From NCBI GenBank assembly GCA_046294345.1, contig JBKBJT010000007.1, positions 1 to 64,000 of the forward strand: a stretch of 64,000 bases of DNA, read 5' to 3'. The position numbers and the translations under genes were made by a program. The stretch comes from Ferrovibrio sp046294345 (GTDB lineage: Bacteria > Pseudomonadota > Alphaproteobacteria > Ferrovibrionales > Ferrovibrionaceae). Shown here piece after piece: positions 26,409 to 35,286 of this stretch. Every line of letters starts with the position of its first letter. Position 1 is the stretch's first letter. Under the pieces are notes generated by a model that was not told where the DNA came from, did no database searches, and was given only the letters and a program-made list of their open reading frames with translations.

Positions 26409-27221
26409 TTATTCGCCCTGTCCCAGCAACTGACCGCGGCGGCGCGAGGCCTCGAACCAGCCCAGGAAGGCCGTGAAGCCGAGGGCGAGATAGAGGATGT
26501 TCAGGCCCAGCGCGCCCAGCATCAGGTCGCCGCGGAAATTACCGTCGATCAGCAGGGCGCGCATGCCCTCGAACACATAGGCGGGCGGCAGCGACCAGGC
26601 CACGGCCTGCAGCCAGTCGGGCAGCACGGTGACCGGGTAATATACCGCCGCCACCGGCAGGAACAGGAAGGTCGCCGCCCAGGCGATGTTCTCCGCGCCC
26701 AGGCCATAGCGCATCACCAGCCCGCAGACGGCGATGCCGATGGCCCAGCCGAACAGCGTGAGGTTGGCGAAGAAACCGGCCAGCGCGAAGCCCATGGAAT
26801 AGATCGAGAAGTCGAAGAACAGCCAGGCCATCAGGCTGACCGGGATCATGCCCAGCAGGGTGCGGATCACGCCCATCAGCAGCACGGAAGCGGCGAATTC
26901 GCTGGGTCGCAGCGGGCTGACGAACAGGTTGCCCAGGTTGCGTGACCACATTTCCTCCAGGAAGGAGATGGCGACGCTGAGCTGCACGCGGAACAGCGAA
27001 TCCCACAGCAGCAGGCCGGCCAGCAGGATGCCGAAAGCCTGCGCCACATAGGCGGTCTTGCCGGCCAGGAACTGGGTGAGGAAACCCCACATGATCATCT
27101 GCACGGCGGGCCAGTAGATGATATCGATGATCCGCATCCACGAACCGCCCAGCAGATAGGCGTGGCGGCGCAGCATGGCGCCGATGCGGTTGGCACTGAA
27201 TCCAAAAACCTCGCCGCTCAT
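26409..27221 (-). CDS. ABC-2 type transporter permease
   Basis: The 270-residue protein has six predicted transmembrane helices in the ABC-2 arrangement. These include WPAVQMIMWGFLTQFLA near the N-terminus and a hydrophobic C-terminal pair ending in GFTAFLGWFEASRRRGQLL. ATG 27221 overlaps the ATPase stop by 4 nt (ATGA), showing a coupled two-gene operon. It is an exporter permease; the substrate (lipid, polysaccharide, drug or ion) cannot be read from sequence. The roughly 160 nt between this gene and motA hold only a weak imperfect dyad near 26356-26382. Confidence 0.88.
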   Translation of the reverse strand: MSGEVFGFSANRIGAMLRRHAYLLGGSWMRIIDIIYWPAVQMIMWGFLTQFLAGKTAYVAQAFGILLAGLLLWDSLFRVQLSVAISFLEEMWSRNLGNLFVSPLRPSEFAASVLLMGVIRTLLGMIPVSLMAWLFFDFSIYSMGFALAGFFANLTLFGWAIGIAVCGLVMRYGLGAENIAWAATFLFLPVAAVYYPVTVLPDWLQAVAWSLPPAYVFEGMRALLIDGNFRGDLMLGALGLNILYLALGFTAFLGWFEASRRRGQLLGQGE

Positions 27222-27994
27222 GCCGCCGTCTCCGCCTGTGCCGCCGCCTTGCCGCGTCCGCGCGCGATGTCGAGGAACACTTCCTCCAGATCGTCGCGGC
27301 CATAGCGTTCCACCAATTCGGCCGGCGTGCCACGGTCGACGATGCGACCCTGCTTCATCATCAGCACCTGGTCGCACAGCCGTTCCACCTCGGCCATGTT
27401 ATGCGAAGCCAACATGATGGTGGCGCCGCGTACGGCGCGATAATCCTCCAGCAGGCCGCGCACCCAGTCGGCGGTGTCGGGATCCAGCGAGGCGGTGGGC
27501 TCGTCGAGCAGCAGCAGGTCCGGGCTGTTGATCAGGGCCTTGGCCAGCGCCACGCGGGTTTTCTGCCCGGCCGAGAGCGCGCCGGCCGGCCGGTCGAGCA
27601 GGGCGGTGAAATCCAGCTTCTGCGCCAGCTGGGCGATGCGCTGTTTCGGTTCCGGCACATCGTAGAGCTGGGCGAAGACGCGCAGATTCTGCCGCACGGT
27701 CAGGCGATGCGGCAGGTCGACATAGGGCGAGGAGAAATTCAGCCTCGGCAGCACGGCATGGCGATTGCGCAGCATGTCGGTGCCCAGCACGGTGATGCCG
27801 CCGCTGCTGGGTTTGAGCAGACCGAGCAGCATGGCGATGGTCGTAGTCTTGCCGGCGCCGTTGCCGCCCAGCAGAGCGGTGACGCTGCCCTGCGGCACGG
27901 TGAAGTCGATCCCCGCCACAGCCTGGACATTGCCATAGGTCTTGGCGAGGCCGGCCACGACGATGGCAGGCGGGGCGGCAGACGGTGGAGACAT
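27218..27994 (-). CDS. ABC transporter ATP-binding protein (exporter type)
   Basis: The 258-residue nucleotide-binding subunit has Walker A LLGGNGAGKTTTI (about residues 41-53), the modified ABC signature LSAGQKTRVALAKAL in place of the usual LSGGQ, Walker B LLLLDEPTASLDP and the switch His in IMLASHNMAEVE. The LSAGQ form is seen in CcmA/NatA-like exporters. The C-terminal segment DDLEEVFLDIARG is characteristic of ABC-2 ATPases. Translation is coupled to the downstream permease. The upstream region, reading divergently, contains the tRNA-Phe promoter. Confidence 0.92.
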   Translation of the reverse strand: MSPPSAAPPAIVVAGLAKTYGNVQAVAGIDFTVPQGSVTALLGGNGAGKTTTIAMLLGLLKPSSGGITVLGTDMLRNRHAVLPRLNFSSPYVDLPHRLTVRQNLRVFAQLYDVPEPKQRIAQLAQKLDFTALLDRPAGALSAGQKTRVALAKALINSPDLLLLDEPTASLDPDTADWVRGLLEDYRAVRGATIMLASHNMAEVERLCDQVLMMKQGRIVDRGTPAELVERYGRDDLEEVFLDIARGRGKAAAQAETAA

Positions 27995-28040
27995 GGTCTA
28001 AGGCTTTTTCCCGGCAGGACAAATTTGTCCCGCCTTGATA

Positions 28041-28069
28041 TGGACAGGCGGGGGGATTTTGTCTATAAC
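28041..28069 (+). promoter_or_regulatory. sigma70-type promoter of tRNA-Phe
   Basis: TGGACA at 28041-28046 and TATAAC at 28064-28069 are separated by exactly 17 nt, each five of six bases from consensus. The expected start of transcription is near 28076, giving a 5' leader of about 45 nt before the mature tRNA. Confidence 0.75.
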
Positions 28070-28121
28070 CGCGCGCCGTTGCCACCCTGTTACAACAGAC
28101 GGGCCGCAACGATGTTGGTGG

Positions 28122-28197
28122 GCCCAGGTAGCTCAGTTGGTAGAGCAGGGGACTGAAAATCCCCGTGTCGGCGGTTCAATTCCGTCCCTGGGCACCA
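28122..28197 (+). tRNA. tRNA-Phe (GAA anticodon)
   Basis: The 76-nt cloverleaf has the 7-bp acceptor GCCCAGG/CCTGGGC with discriminator A and genome-encoded CCA at 28195-28197. D arm GCTC/GAGC, anticodon stem GGGGA/TCCCC with loop CTGAAAA (GAA at 28155-28157) and T arm GGCGG/CCGTC with the TTCAATT loop complete it. No hairpin terminator follows before the MscS gene, so readthrough is possible. No integrase or repeated 3' end marks it as an attachment site. Confidence 0.98.
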
Positions 28198-28300
28198 TTC
28201 CCTCCATATTCCCCTCATGTTCCAGCATGGCGCCGCGTTTATCGCGATTTGCGGCCATTATCGACATGCTGATGCCATATTTCCGGCGAAAATCCGGCGG

Positions 28301-30628
28301 ATGATGGCTTCGAAATGGTGGCTTAGCGCCCGCACCCTTCTCATCCTGCTGTTTCTCGCTGCCCCGGCCCTGTCCGGCCCGGCATTTGCCCAGCCCGCCC
28401 TGCCGGCCGCGGATCGTTCGTCTGCTCCAGCGGAAATCTCCGTCGCGCCGGACCTGCCTGCGGCCGAACTCAAGGCGCTTGCCGATCAGCTTGCCGACGA
28501 AACCAAACGTAACGAACTGATCGCCACTCTGCGGGCCCTGGCCGCAACGCGTGAGACGGTGGCGCAGGATGGTGTGGCCCAGCCGGAAGCGGATGGTGAT
28601 CCCGGCGCGGTCATCATCGACGGCGTGATGGCGCAGATGCGTCGGGCGGGTTCGGCCTTCGCTGCTTTCGGCGCATTGTTCTCTGACCTGCCTGCCCTGG
28701 CGGACTGGGCGCGGCTGCAAGTGGAGAATCCCAACCGTCGTGCCTTATGGAGCGATGTCCTGCTCAAGCTGGGCGTGACACTGTTTTCTGCCCTGCTGCT
28801 GCAGGCCCTGGCGCATCTGCTGATCCGTCGACCGCTGGCGGCGCTGCAGTTCGTGGGCAACGGCCCGGTACAGACCCCGGCGCAGGTCCCGGCGCAGACA
28901 TCGCCGCCTGCGCTATGGCTGCAGGTTCTTTTCACTCTGCTGCGGGCATTGATCTCGCTGATCCCGATCGCGGTCTTCGCCGGCACGGCCTATGGCATCC
29001 TCGCCCTGCTGGCGCCCAATGCCCTGACGCGCGATCTGGCGCAGATCGTGGTGCTGGCTTTCGTCGCCGTTTACGCTCTGGGTATACTCGGCGATGTGCT
29101 GCTGGCGCATGGGACGGCGCCGCTGCGTCTGGATGAAGAAAGCGCCACCTATGCCCGGCTGTGGCTGCGGCGCCTGGCGATCCTGGCGGCCATTGGATAT
29201 GCCATGGTGCTATTGGCCGCGCGGGTGCGGATTCCGCCTGACGCCATCGATACCATCGCCAAGCTGGCGGCATTTGCCTTCGCGGCCCTTCTGGCAGTGC
29301 TGGTCCTGCAGTTGCGACAGCCCGTGGCGTCATGGATTCGTGGCAGCCTGCCGCCATCCGATCTGGCGTCGGCAACACCGCGCGGCCGGCCCTGGCGCAT
29401 CCTGCGCCAGCGGATCGGTGATGTCTGGCATGTGCTGGCTTTGCTTTATATCGTCGCGACCTACGGCGTCTGGGCCTTCGAGGTCGATGGTGGCTTTCGT
29501 CTGATCCTGCGCGGCACGTTGCTGACTGTCGCCCTGCTGGCCGGCGCGAGGCTGCTGCAGTTCGCGGTCGAAAAGGGCTTCTCGCGCCTGTTCGCGATCA
29601 GCCAGGAAACGCGGCAGCGTTTCCCCGGCCTGGAGGAGCGGGCCAACCGCTACCTGCCGCTGCTGCTCGGCACTATCCGCGTCCTGCTCTATGCGATTGC
29701 GACAATCATGATCCTGCAGGCCTGGGGCATCGATTCCCTGGCCTGGATCGCCAGCGAAACCGGGCGCGGCGTGGTGGCGCGCGTCATCACCATCCTGCTG
29801 GTGGTGCTGGTCACCATCGCGCTATGGGAAGCGGTCTCGGCGGGCATCGAATATTACCTGACCGGCGGCGCAGCGGGCCAGCCGACGGCGCGTTCCGCGC
29901 GGGCGCGCACCCTGCTGCCGCTGCTGCGCCGCACGGTTTCCATCTTGCTGGGCCTGATCGCGGCGCTGATCGTGCTGTCGGAACTCGGGATCAACATCGC
30001 GCCGCTGCTGGCCGGCGCCGGCGTGGTTGGCCTCGCCATCGGTTTCGGCGCCCAGACGCTGGTGAAGGATGTGATCACCGGCATCTTCATCCTGACCGAG
30101 GATACCGTTGCCGTCGGCGATATCGTCGATCTGGGCGGTAATGGCGGTGTGGTGGAGGATATCTCGATCCGCACCATCCGCCTGCGCGACACCGAGGGTA
30201 TCGTGCATGTGATTCCGTTCAGCGAGGTGACCAAGATCAAGAACATGACGCGTGGCTATGCCCAGGCACTGTTTGACCTGAGGATTTCCTACCGCGAGAA
30301 TGTCGACGAGGTGATCGAGGTGATCAAGGCGCTGGCAGCCGAGTTCCGCGCCGAGCCGGAGTGGAATGCCCGCATCCTCGACGATCTGGAGATGTGGGGC
30401 GTCGATCAGCTGGCAGATTCCGCCGTGGTGCTGCGCTTCCGCATCAAGACGCTGCCGGCGCAGCAATGGAGCGTGAAGCGGGAGTTCAGCAAGCGCATCA
30501 AGCAGCGCTTCGACGAACTCGGGATCGAAATCCCGTACCCGCACCGGACGATCTATTTCGGCGCCGACAAGCAGGGCAAGGCGCCGCCGCTGCATCTGGC
30601 GCGCGAAACCGGGGGCGAGAAGGCTTAG
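28301..30628 (+). CDS. large mechanosensitive ion channel, MscS family (MscK/YbdG-like)
   Basis: The protein has about 775 residues, with a signal peptide (cleavage likely after PALSGPAFA) and a periplasmic region of roughly 130 residues. Around ten hydrophobic helices follow, then the MscS pore helix LAGAGVVGLAIGFGAQTLVKD, rich in Gly and Ala. The beta domain has EDTVAVGDIVDLGGNGGVVE and IPFSEVTKIKNMTRGY. The length is well above MscS (about 290), placing it with the large multi-helix members that protect against osmotic downshock. ATG 28301 is favoured because it gives a good signal peptide. It begins 104 nt after tRNA-Phe. Confidence 0.92.
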   Translation: MMASKWWLSARTLLILLFLAAPALSGPAFAQPALPAADRSSAPAEISVAPDLPAAELKALADQLADETKRNELIATLRALAATRETVAQDGVAQPEADGDPGAVIIDGVMAQMRRAGSAFAAFGALFSDLPALADWARLQVENPNRRALWSDVLLKLGVTLFSALLLQALAHLLIRRPLAALQFVGNGPVQTPAQVPAQTSPPALWLQVLFTLLRALISLIPIAVFAGTAYGILALLAPNALTRDLAQIVVLAFVAVYALGILGDVLLAHGTAPLRLDEESATYARLWLRRLAILAAIGYAMVLLAARVRIPPDAIDTIAKLAAFAFAALLAVLVLQLRQPVASWIRGSLPPSDLASATPRGRPWRILRQRIGDVWHVLALLYIVATYGVWAFEVDGGFRLILRGTLLTVALLAGARLLQFAVEKGFSRLFAISQETRQRFPGLEERANRYLPLLLGTIRVLLYAIATIMILQAWGIDSLAWIASETGRGVVARVITILLVVLVTIALWEAVSAGIEYYLTGGAAGQPTARSARARTLLPLLRRTVSILLGLIAALIVLSELGINIAPLLAGAGVVGLAIGFGAQTLVKDVITGIFILTEDTVAVGDIVDLGGNGGVVEDISIRTIRLRDTEGIVHVIPFSEVTKIKNMTRGYAQALFDLRISYRENVDEVIEVIKALAAEFRAEPEWNARILDDLEMWGVDQLADSAVVLRFRIKTLPAQQWSVKREFSKRIKQRFDELGIEIPYPHRTIYFGADKQGKAPPLHLARETGGEKA

Positions 30629-30813
30629 GGCTTCGGATCGTCCAGCCCGTCGCGGATCGCCTTCAGCGCCGCGTGCAGCCTGTCGTCGCGGATGCGCGGC
30701 AGCAGGCGGTCAAGCTCGGTCACGATCTCGGCCGGCGTGAGATAGCCGCGATAGGCATCCGGCGCCTCATCGAGACTGCAGACGGAAGATGCGGGAGGAC
30801 GGCGTTCATCCAT
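30625..30813 (-). CDS. small hypothetical protein
   Basis: The 62-residue acidic cytosolic protein has N-terminal CSLDEAPDAYRGYLTPAEI and C-terminal RLHAALKAIRDGLD, probably two helices. The DAYxGYL segment recalls the start of small DUF6306-type proteins, but the second half does not clearly match. The stop overlaps the end of the MscS gene on the other strand by 4 nt. It lies 56 nt downstream of the GNAT-like gene of the P450 operon and could be its last member. Function unknown. Coding status is supported by base composition and lack of alternatives rather than by a firm family match. Confidence 0.55.
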   Translation of the reverse strand: MDERRPPASSVCSLDEAPDAYRGYLTPAEIVTELDRLLPRIRDDRLHAALKAIRDGLDDPKP

Positions 30814-30868
30814 GGTGGCAGTCTAGCTGGTAAAAGCGGTACTGTCGCGTGGCGTATCGGGTCGCGCC

Positions 30869-31432
30869 TCAGGCCGCGGCGGCTTCGGCGCGGCGACGGA
30901 TATAATCGCGGTCCAGCGAGAAGCGCAGGAAAAAACGCTCCTCGCCTTCGATTGTCGCGGTGGCGACCACATCCGCGCCGAGGCGGCGATACAGGCCCAA
31001 TGGCCGCCGCGCGGTGGTGGCGTAGCCGGCCAGCAGGCCGCGCTGGCGCAAATCGGCGAAACAATCCGCCCAGAAGGCGTAGCGCGTGCGCAGGTCGTGC
31101 CCGTCATTGACAAAAACGGTGAGGAATTCGCACAGGCCTTCATTCTCTGGCATTGCGAATCCGAAAGCCCCGGCCTGGCATTGCCGCAGCGCAATGTTGA
31201 CCGCCAGAGCGGCGCGGACTTCACCATTGTCCTCGCGCTGCAGGTAAACGATCTGGTCCTCGTAAGGGATGCGGGTCGCCAGCCGTTTCGCGACATCGTC
31301 CCATTGCCACAGCCAGCGGATCAGCCGGTTGCCGGTCACCGCCGAGAAGGCTTTGTAGAAGGAGGCCTCATAGGCACGCACGGCATCGGCATCCGACGTA
31401 TCGAGCAATGTGAAGCGGTTCGCAACGCTCAT
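30869..31432 (-). CDS. GNAT-like (N-acyltransferase fold) protein of the P450 operon
   Basis: The 187-residue protein does not match a family I can name with certainty. Its pattern fits a GNAT-type or autoinducer-synthase-like acyltransferase: CEFLTVFVND, then an Arg-Tyr-rich helix RTRYAFWADCFADLRQRG, and the C-terminal ARRPLGLYRRLGADVV with GEERFFLRFSLDR. The latter resembles the motif order Y-x-R-x-G-A followed by a strand in long-chain N-acyl amino acid synthases (FeeM-like). The start overlaps the P450 stop by 4 nt (ATGA), so it is made with the P450 and the upstream acyltransferase. It could transfer an acyl group to an amine in a small molecule; that is inference. Confidence 0.6.
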   Translation of the reverse strand: MSVANRFTLLDTSDADAVRAYEASFYKAFSAVTGNRLIRWLWQWDDVAKRLATRIPYEDQIVYLQREDNGEVRAALAVNIALRQCQAGAFGFAMPENEGLCEFLTVFVNDGHDLRTRYAFWADCFADLRQRGLLAGYATTARRPLGLYRRLGADVVATATIEGEERFFLRFSLDRDYIRRRAEAAAA

Positions 31433-32790
31433 CGCGGCATCAGTCGCAGGCTGATGTCGCGGTCGGGTGCCAGGGTGATGCGGGCGATCATGCCGACCGG
31501 ATGCGGATCCGCCAGTTCCAGACGATACCGTTGCACGATCATTGCCAGCGCAATGGTCATCTCGGCCACAGCGAAGTGATTGCCGATGCAGGCGTGCTTG
31601 CCGATGATGAACGGCATGAAGGCATGGCTCGGCCAGCCAGCCTCCAGAAAGCGCTGCGGCCGAAATACGTCCGGATCGCCCCACAGCGCGGGGTCGCGAT
31701 GCATGCCGAAAATCGACAACAACAGCTGGCTGCCGCGTGGAATCCGGCGGCCATTGAAGTCGTCGTCCTCAATGGCTTGGCGCGAGACGTGGTAGACCGA
31801 CGGATAGAAACGCATGGTTTCGTTGATCGTCGCCTGGGTCAATGGCAGGCACTTCATGGTTTCCAGATCGGGGGCGTCGCCGGCCAGTACATGGCTCAAC
31901 TCATCATGGATCTGTTCGACCAGCGCCGGTCGGCTGGCCAGCGCATACAGCATCCAGGCCAGCGATGTGGCAGTCGTCTCGAAACCGGCGATGAACAGAG
32001 TTTTGCTTTCGTCGCGCAGCGCTGCGTCGTCCAGGGCCACGCCGCCATCCGGCTCGCGGGCGGCGCACATGGTCTGCAGGATGTCGTGTTTCACCGGGCA
32101 GCCATGGCGTTCCGCAATATGCGTATTGACATAGTCATCCATCAGCCGGCGGGTACGGTGCATATGCCGGTTGGCTCTGGTCGGCATCCAGAGTGGTGGC
32201 GCAACCAGGGATGTATTGCGGCGGCGCAGCAGATACAGTCCGTCGCGCACGATGGCGCCGAAGCGCGCGGAGCTGGCACGGTCTATATCGGCAGACAGCA
32301 GCGCTCGGCCAATCACCGAGAGCGACAGATGTTGGGTTTCGGGGATGGCCTGGATGGGACGTCCGGCGCGACATTCGGTTTCCCAGTGCTCCAGCATGGC
32401 TCTGGTGGCGGCCTGGGCCGCAGGCGCCATGCGTTGCAATCCGTCGAGGCGGAACGCGGGCAGAATCTGGCGCCGTCGTTTCAGCCAGAAGGGCCCGTCG
32501 GTAGAGAGCAGGCCCTGGCCGACCACGGCCTGCATGTTGCGATAATGGAAACTGCGTTCGTATTTCTCGTGCCGCGTCACCAATGCCTGGCGCACCAGTT
32601 CGGGATTGGAAACGGCGAGGAAGCGCTTGTGGAGTACGCGGAACCATGCCGCGCCGCCATGGCTGGCCGCCACCTCTGCTGGCACCAGATGGGTGGCAGA
32701 CATCATCTGTGCCGCATGGCCGAACAGCCAGTGGCCGCGCGCTTTTGGAAAGTCAGAGGGCGCCTCGGTGCTTGTTCCGGCCGGGCTCAT
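31429..32790 (-). CDS. cytochrome P450
   Basis: This 453-residue soluble P450 has no N-terminal membrane anchor. The oxygen-binding I helix is IAGFETTATSLAW (about residue 270 on), the ExxR motif lies in NETMRFYP, and the heme-binding loop FIIGKHACIGNHFA has the Cys ligand at residue 401 and fits FxxGxxxCxG. The general style resembles CYP4/CYP102-like enzymes that act on fatty or hydrophobic substrates. No ferredoxin or reductase gene is adjacent, so electrons must come from partners elsewhere. It is flanked by 4-nt overlaps with an acyltransferase gene (upstream) and a GNAT-like gene (downstream). Confidence 0.95.
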   Translation of the reverse strand: MSPAGTSTEAPSDFPKARGHWLFGHAAQMMSATHLVPAEVAASHGGAAWFRVLHKRFLAVSNPELVRQALVTRHEKYERSFHYRNMQAVVGQGLLSTDGPFWLKRRRQILPAFRLDGLQRMAPAAQAATRAMLEHWETECRAGRPIQAIPETQHLSLSVIGRALLSADIDRASSARFGAIVRDGLYLLRRRNTSLVAPPLWMPTRANRHMHRTRRLMDDYVNTHIAERHGCPVKHDILQTMCAAREPDGGVALDDAALRDESKTLFIAGFETTATSLAWMLYALASRPALVEQIHDELSHVLAGDAPDLETMKCLPLTQATINETMRFYPSVYHVSRQAIEDDDFNGRRIPRGSQLLLSIFGMHRDPALWGDPDVFRPQRFLEAGWPSHAFMPFIIGKHACIGNHFAVAEMTIALAMIVQRYRLELADPHPVGMIARITLAPDRDISLRLMPR

Positions 32791-33602
32791 TGGGCGGCCT
32801 CGCGCTCAGCATCGCGCAGCCGACGGGTTTCCTCAACGAAGGCATCGTCCAGCCCGGCGGCGTTCTGCAACAGCGCGCCGAAGCTGGCCGTGAAACGCGA
32901 CAGGGTCAGGCCATCGGTGATGGCATGGTCGACCCCGGCCGCCAGGCAGAGCATCTTGCGGCCTTCGCGTTCGGCGATGCCGCCAATCGCCACCGTGCAG
33001 GTGAAGACATTGGGCGGCAGGGCCCAGAAGGTGCCGGGCACGCCGGGGCTCTGCAGGTTGGTCAGCCCGACGGTGCCATTAATGCGCTTGAGCAGATGCG
33101 GGTTGTTGCGCATGCGCCAGGCGAACAGGCTGCGCAGAATCCAGGGCAGGCGGGCGAAGCGGCGGCGCAGCTTCACCAGCGGGTCCTGCGACAGGTCGGC
33201 ATTGGTGGCGGCGCGCAGTTCCCAGTTGATCCTGGCCAGCGATTTCGCCTGCGCGGCGCGGAAGGTATACCCCACGGCCATACGATGCCCGTCGGGCATG
33301 CGGCGATCAATGGCGGTAGCGACGTCGATGTCTTCGAAACGGACCAGCGATTTGCCATGGCGAAAGGTGTGCATCATCGGGTGTTTCTGCACCGCCTGGG
33401 TCAGGCAGTAGGCGACGAAGGCATGCAGGGTCACAGGCACCCGTAATTCGCGGCGATACTGCGCGATCAAGGCCATGGCGCGGGTCACGTCGACTTCGAT
33501 GAAGCCGTAGACGGTATGGCGGCGATGCAGGCTGAGCGTGGTGAGCACGGCGTTGCGCACCACCGGCCATGGCTGGGAATGGAATTTGTCGGTCTGAGCC
33601 AT
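32787..33602 (-). CDS. stand-alone CAT-fold (2-oxoacid dehydrogenase E2-like) acyltransferase
   Basis: The 271-residue protein resembles only the catalytic domain of E2 acyltransferases and chloramphenicol acetyltransferase. Near the C-terminus AAGVDHAITDGLTLSRF gives the HxxxDG motif (His226, Asp230). The N-terminal RRHTVYGFIEVDVTRAM and VTLHAFVAYCLTQAV match the E2 beta-strand and helix. There is no lipoyl domain or peripheral-subunit-binding domain, so it is not part of a dehydrogenase complex. It probably uses an acyl-CoA donor. ATG 33602 gives a natural start, though spacing to GCAGG is short; a longer version from 33707 is less likely. It is the first gene of the P450 operon. Confidence 0.85.
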   Translation of the reverse strand: MAQTDKFHSQPWPVVRNAVLTTLSLHRRHTVYGFIEVDVTRAMALIAQYRRELRVPVTLHAFVAYCLTQAVQKHPMMHTFRHGKSLVRFEDIDVATAIDRRMPDGHRMAVGYTFRAAQAKSLARINWELRAATNADLSQDPLVKLRRRFARLPWILRSLFAWRMRNNPHLLKRINGTVGLTNLQSPGVPGTFWALPPNVFTCTVAIGGIAEREGRKMLCLAAGVDHAITDGLTLSRFTASFGALLQNAAGLDDAFVEETRRLRDAEREAAQ

Positions 33603-33971
33603 CCTGCATGACGGCAGGCCGCCATCGGATACGGCCCGCGACGCCCCTTCTTGTCGGTGCTTGTCCCCCGGCCGCTTGGCATGCGGCGCCTGGGCAGTGT
33701 CTAGCAACCGCCACGCTTAATGACCAATGCTATTTGCAGCCGAATCGGCGGCTGCCGGAAGATTGCAGGACCGGGTCATTCCCACGGCTTGCATCGGCTG
33801 GCCGGATGCTCCCATGGCGCGATATCGAAGCTGTCATCCGGGCCGGAAAGCGGCTGGTGCGGCGTCCTCCTGCGGCCTTGCCGCCCGGCAGCCGGCCCCG
33901 TAGATTGCCCGCAACCGGTTTCCCTGCCCGATTCGCCCTTCGCGGCGCGGCAACTTTTTATCGTGATTCCC
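33603..33971. other. divergent intergenic region between acyltransferase and aminotransferase
   Basis: About 370 bases have no supported gene. Open frames run through it on both strands as extensions of the flanking genes but carry no family resemblance. It should hold the promoters of the P450 operon (minus) and of the aminotransferase (plus). I do not see a convincing -35/-10 pair, hairpin or long repeat. Confidence 0.6.
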
Positions 33972-35192
33972 ATGCTCAATCCCCGTATCGACGCCCTCAG
34001 CGACTATCCTTTTGCCCGCCTGCGCACCCTGCTGGATGCCGATCCGCTGCCGGCCGGGATGACCCCGATCAACCTGTCGATCGGCGAACCGCAGCATCCG
34101 TTGCCGTCCATGGTGATCGAGCAGATGACGGCGGACCTGACCGTGCTGAACCGTTATCCCACCCTGAACGGCACGCCGGATTTCCGCGCCGCCTGCGCCG
34201 CCTGGATCAACCGGCGCTACAACCTGCCGGCAACCCTGATCGACCCCGAGACCCAGATCGTGGCGCTGACCGGCACGCGCGAGGGCCTGTACATGATTGC
34301 CGGCGTGGTGGTGCCGGAGAAGAAGGGCAAAAAGGGCGAGCGCCCCGTGGTGCTGATGCCGAATCCCTTCTACCAGACCTATGTCGGCGCGGCGGTCGCG
34401 GCCGGTGCCGAGCCTTATTTCATGCCGGCTCTGGCCGAGAACGGCTTCCTGCCCGATTTCAACACGGTCGATGCCGATACTCTGGACCGCACCGCGCTGG
34501 TCTATATCTGCTCGCCGGCCAATCCGCAGGGCGCGGTGGCCAGCATCGAATATCTGGCGAACCTGATCGAGCTGTCGCGCAGGCACGATTTCGTCGTCGC
34601 CTTCGACGAATGTTATGCCGAGATCTACGACCAGGTGCCGCCGCCCGGCGGCCTGGATGCGGCGCTGCACCTGGCCGGCGGCAAGATCGGACCGGATGCG
34701 CTGAAGAACGTGGTCGTCTTCCATTCGCTGTCCAAACGCTCCAGCGCGCCGGGCCTGCGCTCGGGTTTCTGCACCGGCGATGCCGAGATCACCAAGGCTT
34801 TCATCAAGCTGCGCAACTACGGCTGCACCGGCATGATGATGCCGGTGGCCGCCGCCTCGGCTGCCTTGTGGCGCGACGAGGTGCATGTCGAGCAGAACCG
34901 GGCGCTGTATCGCCAGAAATTCGACATGGCCCAGAACGTGCTGGGCAATCGCTTCGGCTTTTTCCGCCCGGCCGGCGGGTTCTACCTGTGGCTCGATGTG
35001 GGCGACCCCGAGGCCATGGCGCTGAAACTGTGGCGCGAGGCCGGCATCCGCACCCTGCCGGGCAATTACCTGACCCGCCCGGAAAACGGCGGAGAAAGGG
35101 CCGGAAAATCGTTCCTGAGGATCGCCCTGGTGGCCGATCTGGAGACCACCCGCAGCGCGCTTCAACGAATCGGTAACGTTCTGGGGGGTTAA
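33972..35192 (+). CDS. class I/II aminotransferase, probable succinyldiaminopimelate transaminase (DapC-type)
   Basis: The 406-residue PLP enzyme has fold type I. The PLP-lysine lies in HSLSKRSSAPGLRSGF, the substrate-binding region in INLSIGEPQHP near the N-terminus, the PLP ring contact in ICSPANPQG and the cofactor Asp in VVAFDECYAE. The location directly before ftsK is shared with DapC-annotated aminotransferases of alphaproteobacteria, suggesting a role in lysine and peptidoglycan precursor synthesis. The frame is open 84 codons upstream, but MLNPRIDALSDYPF at ATG 33972 is the family N-terminus. No clear Shine-Dalgarno is seen. Other amino donor/acceptor use is possible. Confidence 0.85.
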   Translation: MLNPRIDALSDYPFARLRTLLDADPLPAGMTPINLSIGEPQHPLPSMVIEQMTADLTVLNRYPTLNGTPDFRAACAAWINRRYNLPATLIDPETQIVALTGTREGLYMIAGVVVPEKKGKKGERPVVLMPNPFYQTYVGAAVAAGAEPYFMPALAENGFLPDFNTVDADTLDRTALVYICSPANPQGAVASIEYLANLIELSRRHDFVVAFDECYAEIYDQVPPPGGLDAALHLAGGKIGPDALKNVVVFHSLSKRSSAPGLRSGFCTGDAEITKAFIKLRNYGCTGMMMPVAAASAALWRDEVHVEQNRALYRQKFDMAQNVLGNRFGFFRPAGGFYLWLDVGDPEAMALKLWREAGIRTLPGNYLTRPENGGERAGKSFLRIALVADLETTRSALQRIGNVLGG

Positions 35193-35286
35193 ATCCTCAG
35201 GCTGGGGCGAATCGGCCCGAACCGGCGGCGTTTTTCCTGCCGGCATGGTTAACGGGTCGCGTGATTTCAGAGTGCGAGGAACGGTT

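Noticed and set aside
28122..28197. tRNA-Phe as an integration site for a mobile element
   Set aside because: No integrase, repeated tRNA 3' end or composition shift is seen on either side; xerC at 56170 has the housekeeping DUF484 context.
33720..33971. N-terminal 84-codon extension of the aminotransferase
   Set aside because: The extension has no resemblance to the family, while MLNPRIDALSDYPF at 33972 is the normal N-terminus.
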